From Arthrobacter sp. ERGS1:01 (lineage in GTDB: Bacteria > Actinomycetota > Actinomycetes > Actinomycetales > Micrococcaceae), in NCBI RefSeq assembly GCF_001281315.1, contig NZ_CP012477.1:372001-436000 (forward strand): a stretch of 64,000 nucleotides of DNA. Reading direction: 5' to 3'. Below the pieces are notes generated by a model. The model ran no database searches, had not been told where the DNA came from, and saw only the letters and a list, made by a program, of their open reading frames with translations. Both the position numbers and the translations under genes were made by a program. Shown in pieces: positions 53,000 through 62,427 of this stretch; position 1 is the stretch's first letter, and each line of letters opens with the position of its first letter.

Positions 53000-54388
53000 T
53001 TATGACCAGTATCCGAGGGAGAACTCCGCGATGACCACCGAGAGCAGGAACGACGCCGTGATGGCCACCAGGCCCACGGGGATGATTTTCCAGCCAATGT
53101 TCCGCAGCAGCGGCACGTCCTTGCCCAGCGACAGCCCGGCCAGGGTCAGCATGACGGTGGCGATGGACAGGAAGTCCACGGCCGACACCAGGTCCGTGAG
53201 CATCTTGGCGCCGAAGAACCAGGGGCTGGAAACGTAGGCGCCAATGGTCGTGATCCAGATGATGGCCGAGACCTTGCGGGTGACCTTGTGCAGGAACAGG
53301 CCCAGCAGCACCAGCGCCATGAGCACCACGTAGCCGCCAATGATGTTCCAGTGCAGACCCTTGGCGGCCACGGACGCGGTGCCGACGCCGAGGATGGTCA
53401 GGGTGCCCAGCGACAGCCACAGCGGCAGCTTGACCTCGGCGGAGGACTTGGCGACCTGTTCGCGGAACTCGCGGTTGACGGCGTCGGCCTCGGTCTCCTC
53501 GCCGGTGGCGGTGGCGGCGGCCGTTGCAGCGGCGGGGGCGCCGGATGGGGTGACCGTCCGGGACTCAAGGGCGGCCTCGGTGGCCGTGCGCTTGCGGGTG
53601 AGGACCTTGTAGAACTTGTCGGCCAGGGGCAGTGAAACGTAGATGCCCACATACACGCCCAGGATGGTGGTGATCAGGTTGGAGACGGCCGCCATGCCCA
53701 GGATGGCTTGTTCGTTGCCCGGGTAGGCGTCGATGATGCTGGCGGCGGAGGCGGCCATCATGGAGCCCGAGCCCACGCCGGACCCCATGGCCAGGGCCAG
53801 CGGGTTGAAGAAGCCCCAGTTGGCCACGAGGGATGTCAGCAAGGTGATGAACACGGCGCCAAAGAGGGTGCCGAACACGTACATGGCGAGCACGCCGCGG
53901 TACTGGTCGGAGTCGGGGCCGTACTTTTCCGAGACCATGGCGAAGGACGGTTCACGGTCAAGGGAGAACGTGGCGCCCACGGTGGCCTTGCCCATGCGCA
54001 GTAGCACGGCCAGCGGCAGGGCCAGGAACACGGTGCCCAACAGGTGGCCGACCTCCTGCAGCAGCAGGGCCGGTCCGGCCTTGACCAGGGCGGGCAGGCT
54101 GGGGCCGATGTTGAAGGCCAGCCGGGCCACGAGCAGCATGACGGCCACGCCCACCAGGGCGGAGGCCACCTTTTGCAGGTCAATGCCCAGCGGCTTGAAC
54201 TTTTGGATCGAGACCAGCAGGCCCACGATCAGGCCCCACACCATGGGGAAGATGACGATCGAGCCGATGCCGACGTTGATCTTGGCCTGGCCGATGTACT
54301 GCACGGCCAGGGCGATGATCAGCGCCAGCAGGGCGATCGGCAGGGTGTGCTTCATGCCGGCCTTGGCCGGTGCGGTTCGGGTGCTCAT
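53000..54388 (-). CDS. DUF3100 membrane protein (putative transporter)
   Basis: A 462-residue integral membrane protein with about ten helices in two halves separated by a cytoplasmic loop (about 280-330) rich in Ala, Thr and Glu. Motifs such as NPLALAMGSGVGSGSMMAAS and PGNEQAILGMAAVSNLITTILG are those I associate with DUF3100 proteins, often found next to M20 amidohydrolases. Its role as an importer or exporter of the M20 substrate is inferred. ATG 54388 overlaps the M20 gene stop by four bases; codons upstream of it belong to the overlapping gene region. Confidence 0.8.
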   Translation of the reverse strand: MSTRTAPAKAGMKHTLPIALLALIIALAVQYIGQAKINVGIGSIVIFPMVWGLIVGLLVSIQKFKPLGIDLQKVASALVGVAVMLLVARLAFNIGPSLPALVKAGPALLLQEVGHLLGTVFLALPLAVLLRMGKATVGATFSLDREPSFAMVSEKYGPDSDQYRGVLAMYVFGTLFGAVFITLLTSLVANWGFFNPLALAMGSGVGSGSMMAASAASIIDAYPGNEQAILGMAAVSNLITTILGVYVGIYVSLPLADKFYKVLTRKRTATEAALESRTVTPSGAPAAATAAATATGEETEADAVNREFREQVAKSSAEVKLPLWLSLGTLTILGVGTASVAAKGLHWNIIGGYVVLMALVLLGLFLHKVTRKVSAIIWITTIGAYVSSPWFFGAKMLTDLVSAVDFLSIATVMLTLAGLSLGKDVPLLRNIGWKIIPVGLVAITASFLLSVVIAEFSLGYWS

Positions 54389-55626
54389 GCTGATTGGTCC
54401 TTGGATTGGGCTGCGCCGGAAAGTGCTGCGCGGCTGTGTGCGGCGGCGATGAAGCGCTCGCGTTGAGTGGGGGAGGTGGCGGCGTCGGCTGTGGTCCAGG
54501 CCAGCGCCACGGCGGCCTCGAACATGACGTCGTAGGCGGCCGGGGTGTCGGCCAGTGCGGCGAACGCGTGGGAGTGGATGGGCACGTCGGCGCCGGGGAT
54601 GCTCAGCCATGGGTGGAGGCTGGGGATGACCTGGGAGATGTTGCCCATGTCGGTGGAGCCGCCGCCGAGGCCGGCGGCGGGGGAGGTGTCCTTGCCGAAT
54701 ACGTCCATGGCCGCCGTCCAGTGCGCGGCGAGGTCGTCGTCCTGGAGGAGTGGTTCGTACAGCGGCTCGGTGGATTCGATGGCCAATTCGGTGCCCGTGG
54801 CCAGGGCCGCACCCTCAAAGCAGTGGAGGACGCGGGTCAGCAGGGATTCGTAGGCGGGCAGCGTGAAGGCGCGGCACTCGAATTCGACGACTGCCTTCTC
54901 GGGAATGATGTTCGTGACGTGGCCGGCCTCGGCGACGTACATGGCCACGCGGTGGTCGCCGGGGATCTGCTGGCGCAACAGTCCAACGGCCACCTGGCTG
55001 AGGACCGCCGCGTCGGCGGCGTTGACGCCCAGGTGCGGGGCTGCGGCGGCGTGGGCTGCCTTGCCGGTGAACGTGGCACGGTAGCGGCCCACGGCCTGCG
55101 CGCTGGTGCCGGCGGGGTTGTAGGTGATGCCGTCCTGGACGGGGTGGACCATCAGGGCCAGCCCGACGCCGTCGAACGCGCCGGCGTCGAGCATGATCGC
55201 CTTGCCGCCGCCATGTTCCTCGGCGGGCGTGCCGATCGCCTTGAGCGTGATGCCCAGGGCGTCGGCCAGCGGGGCCAGGGCGAGCGCGGCGGCCACGGAG
55301 GCGCCGGCGATCAGGTTGTGGCCGCAGGCGTGGCCGATCTGGGGGAGGGCGTCGTATTCGATGCACAGCGCCACGGTCAGGTCGCCGCTGCCCGCGGTGG
55401 CCGTGAAGGCGGTCGGCAGCCCGGAGGTGCCGGTTTCAACCTCAAAGCCGCCCTCGCGGAGCAACTCGACAATGGCCGCCGAGGCGCGGACCTCCTCGAA
55501 GGACAGCTCGGGGTTGGCGTGGATGTCGCGGGCCAGTGCGTGGACCTTTTCACGCCACTGCACGACGCCGGAGGCCAGCTCGGCGTGGACGCCGTCCGCC
55601 TCAGTGGCGATGTTCGTCAAATTCAT
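54385..55626 (-). CDS. M20-family amidohydrolase/metallopeptidase
   Basis: A 413-residue M20D-type hydrolase. Metal and catalytic segments are LCIEYDALPQIGHACGHN (about 85-102), GTPAEEHGGGK (catalytic Glu pair) and IHSHAFAAL near the C-terminus, with a dimerisation lid at about 180-290. Relatives cleave N-acyl amino acids, IAA-amino acids or aminobenzoyl-glutamate. It lies 61 bases downstream of the RpiR regulator and overlaps the DUF3100 gene, suggesting uptake followed by amide hydrolysis. The substrate is unknown. Confidence 0.9.
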   Translation of the reverse strand: MNLTNIATEADGVHAELASGVVQWREKVHALARDIHANPELSFEEVRASAAIVELLREGGFEVETGTSGLPTAFTATAGSGDLTVALCIEYDALPQIGHACGHNLIAGASVAAALALAPLADALGITLKAIGTPAEEHGGGKAIMLDAGAFDGVGLALMVHPVQDGITYNPAGTSAQAVGRYRATFTGKAAHAAAAPHLGVNAADAAVLSQVAVGLLRQQIPGDHRVAMYVAEAGHVTNIIPEKAVVEFECRAFTLPAYESLLTRVLHCFEGAALATGTELAIESTEPLYEPLLQDDDLAAHWTAAMDVFGKDTSPAAGLGGGSTDMGNISQVIPSLHPWLSIPGADVPIHSHAFAALADTPAAYDVMFEAAVALAWTTADAATSPTQRERFIAAAHSRAALSGAAQSKDQSA

Positions 55627-55687
55627 GGGGGTGCTCCTTGGGGCGCGGGATGATCGGTGCTGCGAAGGGGGTAGGAACGCGGCGGTG

Positions 55688-56554
55688 TTACTCGAGGTGG
55701 ATGTCGAGGTCCTTCCACAGCTGTTGCGAGCGGCGGATGGTTTCGCGGCTGCGTTCCGGGTGGGCGGCCTGCATGCCGGCCAGCAGGCCGTAGACGAGGG
55801 ACGTGGTGGCGGTGACCGATTGGAAGAACGCGATGCCTTCGGACGGGACGATCAGCAGGTGCTTGGCGATCGCGGCGAGCCGGCCGCGGCGCATGTCGCT
55901 GATGGCGATGATGGTGGCGCCGGCCCGATGCGCGGCCTCCGCGGCGGCGATGACCTGGCCAATGGAGCGCCAAATGTTGATGATGACCATGACGTCGCCC
56001 GGGCCCAGCGTGTTGGTGCTGGTGGCCAGGTGGACGCCGGCCCGGCTTTCCAGGTGGATGGGGTAGCCCATGGTGGCGCCCAGGTGGGCCATGACGCTTG
56101 CCGGTGCGGCGTAGGATCCGTGGCCCACCACCAGGATCGACTTGGCCGCCGCGAGGGTCGCGATGGTGGCCTCGACGTCGTCGGCCGAGTTGGTCTCCAG
56201 GGTGAGCCGGAGGTTTTCCATGTCCCGGGTCAGGGCGGCGTGCAGCGGGCTGCTGTGTTCGCCGTGCTGGATCAGGGTGTCCTCGGTGGAGATCTTCACC
56301 AGGTAGCGGGAGCGCAATTCGCGTTGCAGGTCCGGCCAGCCCAGGAACCCGAGGGCCTGGGCCGTGCGGACCACCGTCGAATTGTTGACCTCGGCGCGGG
56401 CCGCGATCTCCGCAATTTCCGCGTAGGACGCCAGCTGCGGGTTGCGCATGATGACGTCCGCCACGCGGTTCTGGGCCTTGGGCAGCGACGTGCCGGACAT
56501 GATGTCGTCGAGCCAGTCGATGCCGGGGCCGGTCGGTGATGTTAGGTGGGTCAC
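55688..56554 (-). CDS. MurR/RpiR-family transcriptional regulator
   Basis: A 288-residue regulator with an N-terminal RpiR-type helix-turn-helix (about 20-70: YAEIAEIAARAEVNNSTVVR) and a C-terminal SIS domain (about 115-245: ILVVGHGSYAAPASVMAHLG, VMVIINIWRSIGQVIAAAE) that normally binds a sugar phosphate or amino sugar. I place the start at GTG 56554; the longer frame runs through a palindromic promoter region. CATAAT ends seven bases before the GTG and no SD is present, so translation may be leaderless. First gene of the leftward operon. Confidence 0.86.
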   Translation of the reverse strand: MTHLTSPTGPGIDWLDDIMSGTSLPKAQNRVADVIMRNPQLASYAEIAEIAARAEVNNSTVVRTAQALGFLGWPDLQRELRSRYLVKISTEDTLIQHGEHSSPLHAALTRDMENLRLTLETNSADDVEATIATLAAAKSILVVGHGSYAAPASVMAHLGATMGYPIHLESRAGVHLATSTNTLGPGDVMVIINIWRSIGQVIAAAEAAHRAGATIIAISDMRRGRLAAIAKHLLIVPSEGIAFFQSVTATTSLVYGLLAGMQAAHPERSRETIRRSQQLWKDLDIHLE

Positions 56555-56555
56555 T

Positions 56556-56595
56556 CTAGCAATTATGATTGCAGTCACGTTCAATTGCAATCCCA
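56556..56595. promoter_or_regulatory. Repeated ATTGCA/AATTGC motif upstream of the RpiR operon
   Basis: The segment contains AGCAATTATGATTGCAG and, ten bases on, TCAATTGCAATC: three ATTGCA-type units in both orientations covering the expected -10/-35 region of the RpiR gene. A fit for an autoregulatory operator. Confidence 0.5.
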
Positions 56596-56720
56596 GTTGC
56601 GGAATGTGGACATGTTGCATCGCGGCCGCCCCGCGTGCCTATGCTGGGGTTGCCGGGGTGCCGAGCCCACGAGGCCTGTGGCGCCGGCGGTGAATGAACC
56701 GGAATTTTTCAGGGAAAAGA

Positions 56721-57353
56721 GTGAAGGTTATGGCTGATTGGCGCGATTCATTGGGCGAGTGGGGAGCGGCCTGGGCTGCCGTGCGGGACCGGGAGGCCGC
56801 GGCCGACGCCGGCCTGGTCACGGTTGCCGGGGACCCCGCCGAGGTGATTTTCGCCTGGCCGGATGAGGCGGCAGCCCAACACGCTGCGACGTCCGCCCCG
56901 GGAACACCGCTGCGTCTGGTCACCGACGATGCGGACGGTGCCACGGCGTTTGCGGCGTCGCAGGGCTGGACCCCGGCCGGGACGCTTGTGCTGCTGTCCG
57001 CCCGGACCGAGGACCTTGACCTGGTGCCCAGCCTCCCGGCCGAGGCCAACATCGCCGAGGCGCCCATGGAAAACTACGACGCCGTGGAGGTCGCCGTGTT
57101 TGACCGCCCCGCGGCGGCCGGGCGGATCCGGCTCGGGGACGGGCTGGCCGTGCTGGCCGGATTGCGCGTGGAGGACGGCCATGACGAATTCGTGGACCGC
57201 TTTGAGCAGGCCATGGTGGCATCCCTGGGCGAGGAGGCGTTCCTGCACGGGGCCGACGTCCTCTACCTCGTGGCGGAGCCGGCCCAGGCGGCCCGCTTCG
57301 CCGCCGTGGACGGCTGGGAGCGGGTCGCCGAAATCCTCGGTTTCACCCGCTGA
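56721..57353 (+). CDS. GNAT-like hypothetical protein
   Basis: About 210 residues. The N-terminal half (about 1-105) is an alpha/beta domain with a VFAWP-like strand (VIFAWPDE); the C-terminal half (PAAAGRIRLGDGLAVLAGLR, then DVLYLVAEPAQAARFAAVDG and WERVAEILGF) resembles a GNAT acetyltransferase fold, whose final strand often carries a GW.......G element. Catalytic details cannot be assigned. GTG 56721 is chosen because AGGG lies six bases upstream; ATG 56730 is the alternative. Divergent from the RpiR gene. Confidence 0.6.
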   Translation: MKVMADWRDSLGEWGAAWAAVRDREAAADAGLVTVAGDPAEVIFAWPDEAAAQHAATSAPGTPLRLVTDDADGATAFAASQGWTPAGTLVLLSARTEDLDLVPSLPAEANIAEAPMENYDAVEVAVFDRPAAAGRIRLGDGLAVLAGLRVEDGHDEFVDRFEQAMVASLGEEAFLHGADVLYLVAEPAQAARFAAVDGWERVAEILGFTR

Positions 57354-57390
57354 CGCGGGGTTTTGAAACGGCGGATTTCCGGCAAGGCAG

Positions 57391-57442
57391 CGCTTGTCCT
57401 GCTTTTAGGGTGGCCCTAACCACCCTGAAAGCGGGACAAGCG
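57391..57442 (+). terminator. 23-bp near-perfect hairpin
   Basis: Arms 57391-57413 and 57420-57442 pair over 23 bases with two G-U pairs around a six-base loop, 37 bases after the GNAT-like gene. Confidence 0.75.
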
Positions 57443-57579
57443 CCGACACGTGGACAAACCGCAGTAGTGCGGGCGCACGCAGTGCGGGTAATGCGGAAGT
57501 TTGACCACGGGGGCGGCAAACGGGCTACCCTGAAAAGGCCAAGCAAAGTACCAGCGAAGTCCACGCAAGGAGTCTGCAA

Positions 57580-58479
57580 ATGCACTATTGGTGGGTCAGT
57601 CACGGCCGCAACTATGAACAAGCCATCGCCGACGGGATGCTCTGGGCATGCCCGGACCCCGACGGGAAACTGCCCGACGGCGTGGCGCCGCTGAAGGACA
57701 TGGGCCAGGGCGATGTGGTCTTCAACTACTTTGGTCCCTACGTCCGCGCCGTCAGCCTGGTGACGGAAAAATGGCAGGCCGCGGCCCGGCCCGAGGGCTT
57801 TGAGTCGCAGCTGGGCGAGCCCGACGACGGCCTGCTGGTCCGCACCACGGCCCTGGCCAAGGACCTCCGGGTGCACCGGGAGCGCGCCGCCGACATCACC
57901 GAGGAGGGCGAGGGGCCGTTCAACGCGGCCGGCAAGCCCTACCAGCGCTACATCACCGAGCTGAGCGAGGAGGAGGGCCAGGCCCTGCTGGCCGAGTGCG
58001 GCGTCACGGCCCCGCAAACCTCCGCCGGAAGCCTGCGCGGCCTGCCCGGAAGCGTCTTCGGCGTGGAGGAGCCGGACAAGAAGACCCTCACCACGATTCG
58101 CCTGGAGCAGGCCCACCTCCGCAAGCATCTGCTGCGCGGCCGGTTGAAGGCGCCGTGCGCGCTGTGCGGGGAGGACCTGCCGGCCCGGCTGCTCAGTGCC
58201 GGCTATATCAAGCCGAGGTCGCACCTGACCGAGGAGGAGCGGATGGATTACGCCGGCTCCGCCATGCTGACCTGCGCACTTAGCTGCGACGCCCTGTATG
58301 AATGGGGATACATCGTGGTGGGCGCGGACGGCGGCATTCATGCCGGGCAGCCCGCCGAGACCGAGCGGGTCCGCAACGCCGTGGACCGGCTGGTGGGCCG
58401 CCACTGCACGGCCTTCAACGAACAAACCCAGGCCCGCTTTGCCGAAAACGAGGAGCTGATGCTGGCGCCGCAACCCTAG
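57580..58479 (+). CDS. PUA-like/EVE-type domain fused to HNH-type domain (possible modified-DNA restriction protein)
   Basis: A 299-residue protein. The N-terminal region (about 1-125) opens MHYWWVSHGRNYEQAIADG and contains GDVVFNYFGPYVRAVSLV, the pattern of PUA-like/EVE domains that read modified bases. The C-terminal part (about 185-270) is HNH-like: CALCGEDLPARLL, IKPRSHLTEEERMDY and CDALYEWGYIVV. Related proteins act as type IV-style restriction endonucleases. The usual first His (SHIKxR) is Tyr here and the Asn of the xxNV segment is replaced, so nuclease activity is uncertain. ATG 57580 has AAGGAG eight bases upstream. Stands alone. Confidence 0.75.
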   Translation: MHYWWVSHGRNYEQAIADGMLWACPDPDGKLPDGVAPLKDMGQGDVVFNYFGPYVRAVSLVTEKWQAAARPEGFESQLGEPDDGLLVRTTALAKDLRVHRERAADITEEGEGPFNAAGKPYQRYITELSEEEGQALLAECGVTAPQTSAGSLRGLPGSVFGVEEPDKKTLTTIRLEQAHLRKHLLRGRLKAPCALCGEDLPARLLSAGYIKPRSHLTEEERMDYAGSAMLTCALSCDALYEWGYIVVGADGGIHAGQPAETERVRNAVDRLVGRHCTAFNEQTQARFAENEELMLAPQP

Positions 58480-58542
58480 CCGGGGCGCCCCGCGGCGGGA
58501 CATGGCAGAATTGGGGGCGGCCCGGGTGCAGACGGGTCCAGT

Positions 58543-58630
58543 GATAATACAGCCGGCCGGCTGCCCCGCGGTTTCGTTGCGGGGTGGTGTGCTGGGCGAA
58601 CCACTTACCCACGATTTGAGATTCCCCCTT
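58543..58630 (+). promoter_or_regulatory. Structured leader of the queuosine-precursor transporter gene
   Basis: A -10-like GATAAT (58543-58548) is followed by the 14-base palindrome CAGCCGGCCGGCTG (58550-58563) and the hairpin CCCCGC/GCGGGG (58564-58569 with 58579-58584), then a TGGT/ACCA pairing. No SD precedes the ATG at 58631. This could be a ligand-responsive leader; it does not match the preQ1-I consensus I know. Confidence 0.45.
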
Positions 58631-59344
58631 ATGTCTTCGCTGCAAAGCAACGCTTCCGCAACCACACCCGCCCCGAAAACCGGCCCCCGGTTTGCCGCCG
58701 TCGGGAGTCCCTACTTCGGCATCCTGCTGGCCTGCATGGCCGTCATCGTGATCCTGTCCAACATCGGTGCGTCCAAGGGCGTGCTGATTGGCCCGATCGT
58801 CACCGACGGCGGGTTCTTCCTGTTCCCCTTCGCCTACATTCTGGGCGACGTAATCAGTGAAATCTATGGCTTCAAGGTGGCCCGGAAGGCCATTTTCACC
58901 ACCTTTGCCCTGTCCATTTTCGCCTCGCTGACTTACTGGGTCATCATCATCCTGCCCGGCTTCAGCGACGATTACGGGGTGGCCAAGCAGCATGCCCTGG
59001 AGGACGCGCTGGGCCCGGTTCCGCAGATCGTGCTGGCCAGCCTGCTCGCCTTCCTTGCCGGGCAGACCATCAACTCGTTCATCATGGTCCGGCTCAAGGC
59101 CCGCCAGGGTGAGCGCAAGCTGTGGGCCCGCCTCATGGGCTCCAGCGGTCTGGGCGAATTCGTGGACACCCTGATCTTCTGCACCATCGCCGCACCCGTC
59201 ATCGGGATCGCCGGCTTTGGCATGTTCGCCAACTACGTACTGGTCGGCTTCCTCTACAAGACGGGCGTCCAATACGTGATGCTCCCGATCACGACGCTCG
59301 TGATCGGCTGGTTCAAGCGGCACGAACCCAGCTACGCGGCGTAG
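58631..59344 (+). CDS. Queuosine precursor transporter (YhhQ family)
   Basis: A 237-residue membrane protein with about six helices. Family marks are NIGASKGV, FPFAYILGDVISEIYGFKVARK and AGQTINSFIMVRLKAR, together with the GEFVDTLIFCTIA segment. YhhQ imports preQ0/preQ1 for tRNA queuosine. ATG 58631 is chosen because the family begins shortly after; the longer frame runs through the structured leader. tgt, which inserts the base into tRNA, lies about 750 bases downstream on the other strand, which makes a salvage route likely. Confidence 0.9.
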   Translation: MSSLQSNASATTPAPKTGPRFAAVGSPYFGILLACMAVIVILSNIGASKGVLIGPIVTDGGFFLFPFAYILGDVISEIYGFKVARKAIFTTFALSIFASLTYWVIIILPGFSDDYGVAKQHALEDALGPVPQIVLASLLAFLAGQTINSFIMVRLKARQGERKLWARLMGSSGLGEFVDTLIFCTIAAPVIGIAGFGMFANYVLVGFLYKTGVQYVMLPITTLVIGWFKRHEPSYAA

Positions 59345-59360
59345 CTTTTCACCGAGTCTG

Positions 59361-59433
59361 ACGGACCGACGCCGAGTCTGACGGTGCGCAACTGCGGTTT
59401 CGCAGCGCTCCGTCAGACTCGGCGTCGGTCCGT
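59361..59433 (+). terminator. 24-bp perfect hairpin after yhhQ
   Basis: Arms 59361-59384 and 59410-59433 pair perfectly over 24 bases; the 25-base loop holds a second hairpin (CTGCG/CGCAG). A partial copy of the left arm (ACCGAGTCTGACGG) is also repeated just upstream. It is followed by TTCTCTTT. Confidence 0.75.
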
Positions 59434-59460
59434 TTCTCTTTGGGACACGCGAACGCCTTT

Positions 59461-59509
59461 ACTTGACGCTTCAAGTTAATTTCTGCGACACTTTACTTGT
59501 AGCTTCAAT
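59461..59509 (+). promoter_or_regulatory. Twin operator-like sites upstream of doxX
   Basis: ACTTGACGCTTCAAGT (59461-59476) is a perfect inverted repeat with a four-base centre; ACTTGTAGCTTCAAT (59495-59509) is a weaker copy 34 bases further on, and both are preceded by TTT. The form suits a MarR-type regulator. No such gene is in the window. Confidence 0.55.
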
Positions 59510-59571
59510 AAACTGAGGCCCTGCGCCTGCTCATAAAGGCCCGCCATGACCCCACGAAACGGTGAAACCCC

Positions 59572-60006
59572 ATGAACAACCCCGCATTGACCACGGCCGC
59601 CCGAACCATCCTCCGCGTCGTCGTCGGCTTCCTCTTTGCCGCTCACGGCTGGCAGAAGTACAACGAGTTCACGATCGCCGGCACCCAGGGCGCCTTTGCC
59701 CAGATGGGCGTGCCGGCCGCGGACTTGGTGGCCCCCGTCGTGGCAACCTTGGAACTCGTCGGCGGCATTGCCCTGATCGTTGGCTTCCTGTCCCGCCCGG
59801 TCGCCGCCCTGCTGGTGCTGGACATGCTCGGCGCCCTTGTCCTGGTCCACGCCTCCGCGGGAGTCTTCGTCCAGACCGGCGGATTTGAGCTGGTGCTCCT
59901 GCTGGCCGCCGCGGCGCTGGCCGTGGCGCTGGCCGGCCCCGGCCGCGTGTCGGTCGACTACGTGTTGTTCGGCCGCAAGAGCTCCAAGCTGGCCGTACTG
60001 GCCTAA
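59572..60006 (+). CDS. DoxX-family membrane protein
   Basis: A 144-residue protein with four helices. RVVVGFLFAAHGWQKYNEF and the second-helix pattern LELVGGIALIVGFLSRPVAALL are typical of DoxX. The family is linked to quinone/thiosulfate redox functions and, in mycobacteria, to a membrane oxidoreductase complex; the role here is not known. Its promoter region carries two operator-like repeats, so it is probably induced. A 20-base-pair hairpin separates it from tgt on the other strand. Confidence 0.88.
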   Translation: MNNPALTTAARTILRVVVGFLFAAHGWQKYNEFTIAGTQGAFAQMGVPAADLVAPVVATLELVGGIALIVGFLSRPVAALLVLDMLGALVLVHASAGVFVQTGGFELVLLLAAAALAVALAGPGRVSVDYVLFGRKSSKLAVLA

Positions 60007-60016
60007 GGCGTTCCCT

Positions 60017-60080
60017 GCGGGGGCCGTTGTGGTGATCCGACGCCGGCCGGCCGGGGTCGAATCACCACAACGGCCCCCGC
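60017..60080. terminator. Bidirectional hairpin between doxX and tgt
   Basis: Arms 60017-60036 and 60061-60080 pair perfectly over 20 bases; the loop contains a GCCGGCCGGC palindrome. It sits between convergent gene ends. Confidence 0.75.
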
Positions 60081-60089
60081 TCCGCGTGG

Positions 60090-61550
<1,461 letters not shown>

Positions 61551-61573
61551 CTAGGCGGGTGCTACCCGGGCCG

Positions 61574-62290
61574 CTACGCCTCCGGGTAGTGGGACTCCAT
61601 GAAGGAATCCCACTGGGATCCGATCGTCTCCAGCGCGGTGGCGCCGAGGCCGTAGGTAGAGGCGATGATTTGGGCTCCGGGGTGTTCGCGCAGCCCTTCG
61701 ACGGGGGACTGCTGGGCCAGGATCAGCAAGCCGTCGCCGTGCTCGGCATAGCCGGTCACGGTCAGGCCCACCTGGGAGTCGGTGCGGTACCAAACCCGCC
61801 CGCCGAGGGTGGCTCCGGTGTTGAGCGTGACCTGGTACTCCTCGCCGGGGTCCGGGAGCCAGCCGGTGTCGATGCCGAGCGCGTCCCACAGATTGGTGTG
61901 GGCGGCGCTGGTGCCGTCGACGAAGATGGTGCGGCGCGGCGTATGGGGGTGGCGTTCCAGGGCAAAGCGGAGCTGCTGGATGAACATGGTCCAGCCCTCG
62001 GTGATGTCGGAATCGTATTTGGCCCACTCGCCGGTGGCCACGCCGCGGGTCATGGTCAGCAAGGTGCCGTCCGGGTGCGGTTCCAGCACGAACGAGTCGC
62101 CCATTTCCAGGTCGAGGCGCAGGTGGTCGGCGCTTTCGCTGACCTCGCTGAAGTAGATTTGCCGGATCTCGTCGTCCAGGCCCTCCATTTCCCAGCCATG
62201 CCACTGGGCCACCCGTGAGGGTTCCCGGAGCATGTGCCACACCTGTTCGGCATCGGCGTTGATGAGCACTGAGAGCTGGGTGGTGGTCAT
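61574..62290 (-). CDS. SRPBCC-domain protein
   Basis: A 238-residue START/Bet v1-like protein. The first strand and helix SVLINADAEQVWHMLREPSR, then VAQWHGWEMEG, and the C-terminal helix EGWTMFIQQLRFALE are typical of the SRPBCC (AHSA1-like) group that binds hydrophobic ligands. A second half (about 125-238) forms an additional similar domain. Such genes are often regulated by an adjacent ArsR repressor; none is here, but an inverted repeat lies directly upstream of the ATG at 62290. Function is unknown. Confidence 0.82.
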   Translation of the reverse strand: MTTTQLSVLINADAEQVWHMLREPSRVAQWHGWEMEGLDDEIRQIYFSEVSESADHLRLDLEMGDSFVLEPHPDGTLLTMTRGVATGEWAKYDSDITEGWTMFIQQLRFALERHPHTPRRTIFVDGTSAAHTNLWDALGIDTGWLPDPGEEYQVTLNTGATLGGRVWYRTDSQVGLTVTGYAEHGDGLLILAQQSPVEGLREHPGAQIIASTYGLGATALETIGSQWDSFMESHYPEA

Positions 62291-62304
62291 GAAAGGTAAT
62301 CTAC

Positions 62305-62328
62305 GCTGGTTCACCTAAACGAACCAGC
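62305..62328 (-). promoter_or_regulatory. Inverted repeat upstream of the SRPBCC gene
   Basis: GCTGGTTC (62305-62312) and GAACCAGC (62321-62328) are perfect eight-base inverted halves with an eight-base centre, 15 bases upstream of the start codon. A fit for an ArsR- or TetR-type operator. Confidence 0.5.
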
Positions 62329-62427
62329 AGCACGCGGCCGCTCCCACTGATCGCATCCGAACTGGGCCCACGCTTGCCAGGTTCCGGGGAAATCGCGCCA
62401 GCGATTTATTCGGCCGGCAAGTGGGGA

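Noticed and set aside
58550..58630. preQ1-I riboswitch
   Set aside because: Position and structure are suggestive, but I could not find the conserved loop and A-rich tail of the preQ1-I consensus, so it is listed only as a structured leader.
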